From Micromussa lordhowensis (lineage: Eukaryota; Cnidaria; Anthozoa; Scleractinia; Lobophylliidae): a DNA stretch of 64,000 nt. The translations under genes and the position numbers were made by a program. Shown piece after piece: positions 54,421 to 64,000 of this stretch. Below the pieces are notes generated by a model, which was not told the DNA's origin, made no database searches, and saw nothing but the letters and a program-made list of their open reading frames with translations. The DNA is taken from assembly GCA_964020085.1 (NCBI GenBank), contig CAXHUQ010001439.1:62501-126500 (forward strand), given 5' to 3'. Position 1 is the first letter of the stretch. Every line of letters starts with the position of its first letter.

Positions 54421-55740
54421 CAGTGATGTTTTAACTGAATTTCATTAAGTGACTGGTTGCAGAATTTCTGCGTCCATTATGGACTTGACATCTTAATTCA
54501 GTGATGTTTTAACTGAGTTTCATTAAGCGACTGGTTGCAGAATTTCTTCGTCCTTCATGGATTTGACGTCCAAAAACAGTGATGTTTTAACTGAATTTCA
54601 TTAAGTGACAGGTTGCAGAATTTCTGCGTCCATTATGGACTTGACATCTTTAATCAGTGATGTTTTAACTGAATTTCATTAAGTGACAGGTTGCAGAATT
54701 TCTGCGTCCATTATGGACTTGACATCTTTAATCAGTGATGTTTTAACTGAATTTCATTAAGTGACTGATTGCAGAATTTCTGCGTCCATTATGGACTTGA
54801 CATCCTTAATCAGTGATGTTTTAACTGAATTTCATTAAGTGACAGGTTGCAGAATTTCTGCGTCCATTATGGACTTGACATCTTTAGTCAGTAATGTTTT
54901 AACTGAATTTCATTAAGTGACTGATTGCAGAATTTCTGCGTCCATTATGGACTTGAAATCCTTAATCAGTGATGTTTTAACTGAATTTCATTAAGTGACT
55001 GGTTGCAGAATTTCTGCGTCCATCCATTATGGTCTTGACATCGTGAATCAGTGATGTTTTAACTGAATTTCATTAAGCCACTGGTTGCAGAATTTCTGCG
55101 TCCTTCATGGATTTGACGTCCAAAAACAGTGATGTTTTAACTGAATTTCATTAAGTGACTGGTCGCAGAATTTCTGTGTCCATTATGGACTTGACATCTT
55201 TAGTCAGTGATGTTTTAACTGAATTTCATTAAGTGACTGATTGCAGAATTTCTGCGTCCATTATGGACTTGACATCCTTAATCAGTGATGTTTTAACTGA
55301 ATTTCATTAAGTGACTGGTTGCAGAATTTCTGCGTCCATCCATTATGGTCTTGACATCGTGAATCAGTGATGTTTTAACTGAATTTCATTAAGCCACTGG
55401 TTGCAGAATTTCTGCGTCCTTCATGGATTTGACGTCCAAAAACAGTGATGTTTTAACTGAATTTCATTAAGTGACTGGTCGCAGAATTTCTGTGTCCATT
55501 ATGGACTTGACATCTTTAGTCAGTGATGTTTTAACTGAATTTCATTAAGTGACTGGTTGTAGAATTTCTGCGTCCATTATGGACTTGACATCTTTAATCA
55601 GTGATGTTTTAACTGAATTTCATTAAGTGACTGGTTGCAGAATTTCTGCGTCCATCAATTATGGTCTTGACATCGTGAATCAGTGATGTTTTGACACAAT
55701 TTATTAAAGCGACTGGTTGCAGAATTTCTGCAGCCTTCAT
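54421..55740. repeat. 78-bp satellite array with 316-bp higher-order period
   Basis: Seventeen units begin CAGTGATGTT (last ones CAGTGATGTTTTGAC), at 54421, 54499, 54577, 54655, 54733, 54811, 54889, 54967, 55049, 55127, 55205, 55283, 55365, 55443, 55521, 55599 and 55681. Units are 78 bp, or 82 bp when an extra CCAT is present. From 54967 the lengths cycle 82-78-78-78, a 316-bp higher-order unit present about twice. Each unit contains the near-palindrome GTCCATTATGGAC. Stops occur in the frames checked, so it is non-coding. Confidence 0.97.
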
Positions 55741-56523
55741 CAATCTTTAAAAAAAAAAGTGGTTTTTGGCGTAGCTTATTCGTGCGCCGGTAAACATAAA
55801 GTATATTCTTTTTAACTGATATTGCTGTCGTTAAGAATCATAAATTTAAAAGGACTCTGTTTTTGGCTCAGAGAAAATATCGAGTTTTATATTGAAAATT
55901 CAAACTTTGGAAAAACCCATTTTAGTTTGGAACGCGTTTTTGATGAAAATTGGTACCAAGTAAGTAAAGTTTTCAGTTTCAAGAAACCTGAAGCATGAGA
56001 TTGAAAGAGTTCCTTTTAGAACCAGATAAAATGAGAAATGCCAAACAAGGTGTAAAGAGCAGGTTTGTCTTTCTTAGGCACTAAACTATCATCAAATGTC
56101 CGACGTGTCAAAATTGCTGTAATTGAGCCTGTTATTTGCACTCAGGGGGTGTCAGGATACAAGCGTGCGCATGCGTTAAACGACCTTCAGTCTCTCTGAG
56201 CGGCAAGTCTGCCTTTATCACTGCCACCTGGACGTCATCGAGCGAGCAACCTGCGAAGTTGCGAACTCTCCTCAACCGCTTCCCCAAAACGTGTAATTTA
56301 TACAGCAAAACACCACCCTCTCTTTATTTAATTACGGACAACCAATCAACTACCTTCAAGAATTTTATTTACAAGAATAAACCAATCGTCGCGTCTTCAA
56401 TTTCACCACACAATTAAAACAGCGTAGTAGAATCACTCTAGAAATAAGCCTGCAAACTCAAGCATCTGAACAGTTCACCTTTCCAGTCTTTCCATTCCAT
56501 ACCCAATTCTGTGTAAAGGCAAT
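55741..56523. other. Upstream flank of gene C
   Basis: No repeat or coding segment recognised. A 93-codon open frame at 56136-56417 has no domain and a composition like translated non-coding DNA. The promoter and 5' UTR of gene C should lie here. Confidence 0.5.
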
Positions 56524-59500
56524 ATGCTCGCTAAAAACGTTTTGTTCTTTGCCCTTTTTCAAGGAATGGTGAATGTCATTGTTCACTCTGCTGAAGAAGA
56601 CTCCGAACTTTCTCGTTCAGTATTCTTCACTACGCGACAAGATAAGCGGTTGAAGGGACATGTTGTCAAAAGGTTTGATTCTCCCAGCCAGACATCTTGC
56701 AGCCATTCTTGCTTGAGAAATTCCTGGTGTGCTTCCACCAATTTCAAGATGCCATCCGAGAAAAACGCCAAAGGAACTTGCGAACTGAACAAGCATGGGG
56801 CTATTGACGAAAACACCAAGTTTCATGATCAACAAGGAGTTACTTTCTCGGTGCTCTTAAAGGTAATTAGCAATTAGCCATTAGTTTCAATCGCTCGACA
56901 ATTTTTTTAGGACCCGGGCTCGATCAGCAATTTCTTGTTTGACTGAATTCAGTTGACTGTTGGCCCCACACCAAATGACGATAAAAATCTTTGATCACTG
57001 TAATATCGGAAAAACACACTAATATTTTCCAAGGTTGGAACTTTCATCAGGAAACGGCTGAAAAAGTTGTTTCTTCCGCAAAATTGGGTCACCGGAATAT
57101 TGTCCAACACGCTCTAATCGTCGAAATGAACCTTTTTTAAAACACTTATATTAGCAATTTTTGTATGTTGGTGAGAGGAAACTGTGAAGCTCGTGACAGA
57201 CAGGTGCACAGGAAAAAAAACTACTAAAACACCAAATTAACAGGGTTCTTGTAACCAACTCTTTGCTAACTGACTGAAAATTGTTTTAAGAAGTATATTC
57301 AACCTTTCTTAACTTTAAACTGTCTTTATCTCATAATTCAACCACTTAATATGTCTGACCAGGGTTGCCAAAGTCCCACAAGTCTTGGCTGCCTCAACGA
57401 TGGCTCTTGTGTAGCAGACGACAAGAAACAAACATTTTCATGCTTGTGCAAAGAGCCTTGGATTGGGAAAAACTGTGAAACCAAACTTGGTAAGAAAATG
57501 CTTGAAGGCTCAATGTTTGTACCCCGCACACGTCAAATAATTTCCACATCAAGTTAGTGTCTCTAAAATAAGATGCCATTTACGTTCTAGAGGCGGATCG
57601 ATAGTGTCGATTCATTTCTTTATGGAACCACTATAGTTCTGCATGTCCGTGACACCATAATTAGGTAGAGTGATGACGCTATCGATAGTCTCTAACGCGG
57701 GATTACCACTCACGGTGGCATTTTTTTAACAAGCGTTAATTAGCGAGCAAGAAGTTAAGTGACTAGACGCGTAAAATATAAAAGAGTAAAATGTATGGGC
57801 AGCTTGTTTGAGCGCAAAAATTCAGCTTTTTCCACAGACGCAAAATAAGAAGTCATAGAGCAGTTTTATCTTATCTCGATCAGCGAAACCTAAGTAATAC
57901 ATTTCACAACGAATATTAACGCCAGAAAAACGAAATTTCGATGTCACCTTAACATCATTATTATTCTACAGACCCAAATTAAGAAGTCATAGAGCAGTTT
58001 ATTTAATTTCAATAAGCGAAATTAAATTAAAGCCAGAAAAACGAAATTTCGATGTCACCTTGACATCATTATTAATTAAGCAAGAAATAATTGAAAGTAA
58101 CGATAAGTTAGTTAGAATAATTGATTGGAATGAAAATTTGGCGCGGCCTGTGCTAATTACAATGCATAGTGAAATGTCAAACAAAGACTTTGGCACGACT
58201 AGATGTCTGATTAGGTGTTCAGTTCAGGTTTTCTTTTGCGAATAAACATCATCTGGTAGATCAGACAATTTATTTTTCCCTTTCATCTCTTTACGATTGA
58301 AAATCTGCTGACAATGTCAGTAATGTCGGCGTTATGCTTCTCTGATAAATGCTTCACAATGGCAGATAACTTGTAGTCTTCGATGTGTTCACGTATGACG
58401 GCAGATGTATCCGATATATTCAGTATGAGAAGGAAACCTGAACTGAACACCCAGCCAGACTCTATTTCTCGATGTTGTTAATTAGCACCCGTTTAAGGCC
58501 TCGTGTTTATTCAGATCTTAGCCCACGCATGAACCTGTCATGATCACATCTCGCTTGTTCATATATAACTTAATGATCATTTTAGTTCTAACTTCATAAT
58601 ACTGTAAGATGAAGATGACATCGAAATGTTTTCTTTTTTATTATATATTATAATTTAAAAATTAAAATTCAGGCGCCGTTTATGCATAGCTGGTTTGCAC
58701 CGTCGCGCAATCAAAAATAAAAAAACGTAGCCATTCAATAATTAAATTACTTCAAGGATCTGAGATATGAAAGATGATTGATCTATAAACAACCTTGCTA
58801 AGATCTAGGCCTATGCGGTTTTCCATTCGCGCGTTATTCGGAAAAGTGCTTCACCCAAATTTATAGAGCTTTGTATGAAGACGCCATGTTGGTGCCCTTC
58901 CGAGGGGCACCAACATGGCGGCAGTAAAGTGAGTTTTGCTGTTGAAACGAAAAATTATTACTCTAGAGTTCCGACACAGTGAAAGTAATAATTCTTCTAG
59001 TGCAAGAACTGTTCAGTTAGTAAAACATTGAGCGATAACTCCTCTTTTGAGATACGTGAGAGCCTTTTCGGGCTGCCATTTTACGGTCACGCAACATTCA
59101 AACGTCCTCTATAACAAAACGAAGAACCCTGTCGAGCTTAAGGCGGGGGTAAACATGAATAGGTGTGAAATTTGAAGTGATATGAAAAAGGAAATTGTTA
59201 GGATTAAGATGGGTTGGAAACACTACCAGACAGTTGACCCCCGCAAAAGAGAGCCCCAGGTTGCTAGGGGACTGTTTGGTATCCGTCTACTAATTCTTCC
59301 GGCTTCAAATTTCAATTTTCCAAATCCATCAAATCTTCAACATTTCATATTTTCCTCAATTTAACCTATCCTTTGAGAAAAAAATGTCTCTTTCCCAAAA
59401 TTCCCAAAAATCACCCAAAAATTTACACAAAACCGCCAAACAGTGGTTAATGAGATGAACAGAGAGATTTAGTGTCGCTTGAAACGTGACTGAGATATTG

Positions 59501-62500
59501 GCAGAAAGGCCGTGTTAAGCAACCTCAAAACAGCCTTCACGTTTACCCCCGCCTTAAACGTTGTAAAACGTCACGTTCTTAGAGGCTCTTATATCTGATG
59601 AATTTAGAAAATAATTTTTAATTCTGCAAATTGATGACGTCACATGAAAAATAGACTACGAGAGGTCTCTTTCTTTTCCTGGCGTTTTCCTTGCGTTTCT
59701 TAGAGCTATCGAGCCGCGAGATGCGCGGGCGCGGAAAAAAGGAAAAAGAAAGGTTAGAAAGAATTTTTTTTCCTCTCCCCCATTCCCTCCTTGTTTCTTT
59801 CCCTAATTTGCATAATATTAACTGGTTCAGGGCTTCTGGTAGGTTGCGGGTAAAAAGGCAAATTTCGCGGGAATTTCACTGAAAAATGACAGTAGTGTAG
59901 CAGCTGTCCAAAGCTGCTTTTGTTTTATCATTGTAGCAGCTGCTATTGTGTTAGGGATAGGGGCATTGTTTCTGTTGTTTGTTCTATTGTACTCTCAAAG
60001 GGTAGCAAGCCAATCAGGTGAGACCTTAGGAGAGCTGCTACATCACCCAAAACTGATCGGTAAAAACCGGCTGATTTCGCGGGAGTTTTCTATGCAAATT
60101 TTGCTGGAAAGCGTTGGCTAAACTAGACGCTCTTAGAGCATTTACTTGGGCTTCGTACCATAATATCAATTCGTACGTTACAAGTAAGCTTATTGAACAC
60201 AATAAAACAAATAAAATAATCACGAAATCCTTGCGTGTTTTAGAACGATAAAACATTGATTTGAAGTCTTTCGCTTACCGGTTGTTGTTTCATCGCATTC
60301 GAAGGTTTCACTTCCGAATATTATTATTACTTTACTCTCCTCCTTGACAATTCCGTCGAGCTAAGCTTTTGTTTTATCCCTGGCACATTATGTAAATCAC
60401 ATCCGCTATTAGGAATTTGTTATCACAGCCTAAATTCTTGCCTTCCAACGGTTTTCTGGCGCACGGTTTTCTGACTATACCATCGTCCTTTTCGAGCCCC
60501 GCTTCATACGTAAATTACTAATCACGCAATCGTGGCGCAATCGTGGCGTCCCTCTTAAAACAGTTTATTTTCACGGCCAAGGTCTTCAGGTGCAGTTTTA
60601 TTTTAAAGGGTTTCCTTTACAGAATTCTGTTTCAAGTGTAATTTCCTTTCAAGTGTTTATTCCTCTCAATGTGAGTATTTTTTTATTGTCTTTTACGCTG
60701 ATACGCATATACGCACAGTTTTTAAAAACATTTTACAGGGATTATATAATTACTTATCCCCACGGGAACTGTTTCCACCTGCATGAACTGCGCTTCTACT
60801 TTTTCTTCTCGTCGGTAACAACATTATTTTCTTTTCAGCGTTAAATGGATACATTTTTAAAAACAGTTTTTCGCTTTCCTTTGCGAACCTTTATTTATCT
60901 GAAAAATTGTTAAAAAATTTTATTAGTCTACAAAGTTCGTTTTTACGGAGGGTCACAAGCTCTTCTTCAGTATCTTTTTATTTTATTTTCCGCCGGACTC
61001 GACACGGGGGGTGTCGGGCAAAGGTCTGGTACCGGACTAGAAACACCCCTGCTCGGTTGGGCTTTGCCCCTGAGGATTCTCAACCATACGAGCCTTGGTG
61101 TAGATGTTCCTGTCTTTCTCCACCCGGGTGATGTTACATCTTTTTCCTATTTCTTCTCTTGATTTTCTATACCATGTCTTTGGTCACCTAATGCATAATC
61201 CAGTTACAAATGTATTAGTCATTCAGGCGCTGCTTTTTGATTTGGGTAGCACAGAGTCTCAAATATTTAGATTGTGCAAGGCTTTGTCTGCCCCTGCCTT
61301 TTTGCAAGGTGGCTGTTGACCCAACAGTCTAGTACCCGCTTTAGGTTCCCCCGCTCAAGGTTCAAATTACCCCCTTTTATTTTTTTCCGAATTTTTGTAT
61401 AATTTTCCTCTATATTTTCATTACAAGATTTTTGTATTTTTCAGCTTCGAGTTATTTTGATTTTTTCAGTCTCTAATTCTTTTAGACATAACTAACAACA
61501 AACAACTACAACAAATAATCTCTAGCATTTAATTTGAATACAAGAAACATTTGACTTAAAACGAAATGAGAGTTTTTCTTTACAAAAGAAACAATTCCAC
61601 AACTCAATTATTATGAAAACTTTTCTAGATCAACAGGTTTTGACCATCAACTGAGGATCTGAATTTTTAAGATGAATTTTATGTGATATCATGATTCAAT
61701 TTCTATGCACTGTATACAGGTTTGTTTTTATTACATCCTTTTCAAGTCAGTTTTATACTGTTACTTTTCTTTCGGTAAACATTTTTTTCCTCCCATGTAA
61801 CTTGTATAACCAAAAATTTGCTTGACCCAGTTTTGGCCAATTTCGCTTAAGTCGCCTTAAGTCGCCTTAAATCGCCCAAAGTCGCCTTAAGTTACGGCGA
61901 CTTAAGGTCCCAGAGTAGGCCTTGAATCAATTTTCCGCAACTGACATTTTAAAAACATCTATACGCGATCTACCAAGGACAAGATTAATCCTAAAAAGAA
62001 GAAATTTACTTACTCTGCTGAATGGAGATGCTCTTTACCCATTATCCACCTGACCGCAAGCCATCCAACGATTAGTTTGGAAGAAACCCATTGGAGATAC
62101 TGACACATTTAAGCTGATATTGTTTTTCCTGGGTAATGGCTGTCCCTAGCACCTGATAACAAAGTGGATTCTTACATCACAACACTGGACCACATTGCGA
62201 AAAGAAAAAAATAGAGCAACACTGGACCAAAAAGGAATCAATAGAGCAAGACAAATAAACTTTATTAATAGCAACTTGGACTCTGAAGCTAATATTTTGG
62301 TTCTATTATGATATTCATCATGCCACCTAGCTATGTTTCAATGAAAAATTCAGAAATACCAATGATCTGTAAATTTTGAATCATATGAATCCTATGTTTT
62401 TTCAAAACGAAAAAAGTTAATATTTTTTTCTTTGTGTAGAAAATACTTATTTTAAATATCTAATTACAATAACAATAACAAGAGGGTATTCAGTTTTTTC

Positions 62501-64000
62501 AAAAAAATTAATTGTATACAATGGTTTTATTGCATTAACGTTTTTAACTTCTATTTTTGAGTCTCTTAGTGTAATGACTGACACGTTTCAGTGAGTCATT
62601 TATGACGTGTACCGCTGGTAACATGTTTCGCAGTCACGATATAAGAGAGCACATGGTCTTTTTTTTTTGAAGTTTTAGCTTTCGCTATGATTGTTATGAT
62701 CGTTGTATTAACGGCACAAGGCACGAAAAACTTGTAAGTATCGATAGGTTTATATTTAGCTTTCCTTTCGTTTGTCATTCGGTTGTTATTTTGCTTTATT
62801 CAGCGGATTTATACACTTAATTTCAGTGAATCGTTGTTCATGTGATAAAAGAAATTTGCAGTTCAGCGCATCTCAAGTTTTCCTAGTTGCCGCCTTCAGT
62901 AGCGAACATTGGGTTCCTACACTTAGTATAATTTTTATACCTTAGATTAATGCCCTCTGGGCAAAATTTGAGTTTCAAACATGCACATCAAATTTGTAAG
63001 TCAATCAGGACAGCTTCTACTTTTTTCCTCCTCCTAACTTTAATTACTAACTTTAATTACTAAACTTAACCTCCCCCTTTTTCTTCTAACCACTCCTTGC
63101 TAATCTCTCCTTTATATGCACTGCCTTGTGGTTGACGTGGCTGCATTGCAGTTTGTTGGTCCCTCAACGCTAGTGTATTCTTTAGCATCTAACAGTTTTT
63201 TACTTAATTTTATTTTCTTATTATTTTCAATTTTCTGCTTACAACAATTCCCGCGCATACATCCACCCCCTGATATAATACCCACTGTTTCAGTGGAGAC
63301 TTGGTGAACCCTTTTATTAGGGATCCCATACTTTTTCACCTGTAATGCCACAAAGGTTGCTAGATATATCTACTGCTATAAATGTTTTTTTTTTGTACAA
63401 ACACTTTATGACTGGTCAAGATGAGAGTGTTATTAATTCTTACCAACATAACCCATTAAAACATATTCTAGGTACAAAATGGATCCAAAGAACGTTCTTA
63501 TATGTTATTCTTGCAGCGGGTCTTCAATATTCCAGCATTGTGGGAAACAGCCAGAATTTTTTGGCATGGCTGGATAAATGGTTAAAGCCTGTGACTCGTC
63601 AATCTTCTTACTGGAATCGCTGTTACCAGGCAACTGTAAATGGCTCGTCTTCCTCTACCTTCCATTCAAACTGTGACGGCAAAGGTCCGACTGTCACAAT
63701 CATCCGTGTTGGAAAATATATTTTTGGAGCATACACGAGTGTCTCCTGGACCAGTAAGTGACATGATCAATTTCATCTCATCACAGGCCACCCAAGCTCA
63801 GTTTGTGAGTCAGCGATTATCATTTTGCACAATAGCGGTCACAAGAGTTTAAAAAGGAATTTTAAAAAAAATGAATATTTACAATATGGTTTAGGAATTT
63901 AAGGGCTAGAGAATTCTTAACAAAACGCCTTACCTTACTTCCACGATGTATAACTTGTTCTGTTTACCTATATCTTCACTGATTCGGGAGATATCGAGAT
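56524..64000 (+). CDS. Gene C (partial): secreted PAN/Apple-EGF-TLDc protein
   Basis: Exon 1 (56524-56862) encodes a signal peptide (MLAKNVLFFALFQGMVNVIV) and a PAN/Apple-like domain: VFFTTRQDKRLKGHVVKRF, then TSCSHSCLRNSWCASTNF, then GTCELNKHGA. Exon 2 (57363-57489) encodes one EGF module (CQSPTSLGCLNDGSC to IGKNCETKL) and ends in phase 1. Exon 3 (63517-63753) is a TLDc exon nearly identical to exon 17 of genes A and B, with one extra codon before the donor. The remaining TLDc exon should lie beyond the window. PAN-EGF-TLDc is a recognised coral architecture; some relatives are annotated as skeletal organic matrix proteins (from memory). Function is unproven. Confidence 0.8.
57490..59137. 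other. Gene C intron 2, first part, with small repeats
   Basis: A two-copy tandem duplication of about 133 bp at 57840-58075 (AAGTCATAGAGCAGTTT at 57849 and 57982; ACGAAATTTCGATGTCACCT in both). A hairpin at about 58880-58921, where GCCATGTTGGTGCCC faces GGGGCACCAACATGGC. No coding segment fits the phase 1 EGF-to-TLDc junction. Confidence 0.6.
59142..59553. mobile_element. 412-bp TTAA-flanked MITE in gene C intron
   Basis: The ends GGCGGGGGTAAAC and GTTTACCCCCGCC are perfect 13-bp inverted repeats with weaker extension, each next to TTAA (59138-59141, 59554-59557). This suggests a piggyBac- or Kolobok-type non-autonomous element. The 60-codon frame inside has no recognised motif. Confidence 0.8.
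59558..63402. other. Gene C intron 2, remainder: no gene seen
   Basis: AT-rich sequence with short low-complexity stretches, including direct and inverted copies of AAGTCGCCTTAA at about 61850-61905. A more GC-rich patch at 60990-61135 has no identifiable RNA or protein. Open frames are short and unsupported. Confidence 0.5.
63403..64000 (+). repeat. Third, partial copy of the TLDc exon 17 segment
   Basis: From CTTTATGACTGG at 63403 (50391 in copy B) to the window end the sequence is collinear with copies A and B, covering about 110 bp of upstream intron, exon 17 and the start of intron 17. Upstream of 63403 similarity stops abruptly, marking a breakpoint. Confidence 0.9.

Noticed and set aside
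54421..55740. Regularly spaced repeats suggesting a CRISPR-like array
   Set aside because: Units are head-to-tail with no unique spacers, in a eukaryotic context; it is a satellite.
56136..56417. 93-codon frame upstream of gene C
   Set aside because: No domain or signal peptide, low-complexity composition, and not needed for gene C, whose own start at 56524 opens with a good signal peptide.
60960..61320. GC-richer patch that might be a small RNA gene or GC-rich exon
   Set aside because: I could not fold it into a tRNA, snRNA or rRNA fragment, and no splice-flanked frame fits the gene C phases.

Overview
The window is animal nuclear DNA, most likely from an anthozoan cnidarian and probably a stony coral. 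It is AT-rich and has spliced genes with GT-AG introns. It encodes secreted proteins built from H-type-lectin-like, Kazal, C-type lectin, EGF, PAN/Apple and TLDc modules, and it carries a mix of Ty3/gypsy, L2-like, Penelope-like and DNA-transposon remnants. The species call is inference. I saw no bacterial operons, rRNA, tRNA or CRISPR.

Layout: (1) 1-1011 is a margin of repeat debris: a degenerate coral repeat-ORF fragment, a foldback element and an antisense L2-like reverse transcriptase piece. (2) About 1012-29712 is segmental-duplication copy A. It holds gene A, an 18-exon plus-strand gene (4360-26958) that I could splice by hand into one uninterrupted reading frame of 1113 codons. The order is signal peptide, H-lectin-like block I, Kazal, H-lectin-like block II, C-type lectin, three EGF-like modules, TLDc. 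(3) 29713-30677 is a spacer. (4) About 30678-54405 is copy B. Gene B (36311-51823) has every exon with identical lengths except exon 12, which has a 4-bp insertion that breaks the frame. (5) 54421-55740 is a 78-bp satellite with a 316-bp higher-order period. (6) From 56524 to past the window edge is gene C: signal peptide + PAN/Apple, EGF, and a TLDc exon nearly identical to that of genes A and B, including flanking intron.

The two long copies share old insertions (a Penelope-like RT fragment in intron 3, a foldback MITE upstream) and differ by young ones. Copy A alone has a 1.48-kb element with 70-bp perfect terminal inverted repeats, an L2-like fragment and a decayed 5.2-kb Ty3/gypsy element, all in intron 16. 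Copy B alone has a THAP-encoding TTAA element with a pogo-like MITE nested inside it, and a 648-bp inverted-repeat element, both upstream of the gene. Intron 2 of each gene is almost entirely a 3-3.6 kb octanucleotide polypyrimidine array whose template strand is rich in G-quadruplex motifs.

The gene products look like secreted carbohydrate-binding or adhesion proteins with a protease-inhibitor module. Roles in innate recognition, allorecognition, mucus or skeletal matrix are possible, but the sequence does not decide. The strongest signals are the module combination itself, the five-exon lectin block duplicated around the Kazal exon, 12 amino-acid changes against 2 silent changes packed into the last 234 bases of the TLDc exon between genes A and B, and the reuse of the same TLDc exon by a neighbouring PAN-EGF gene.
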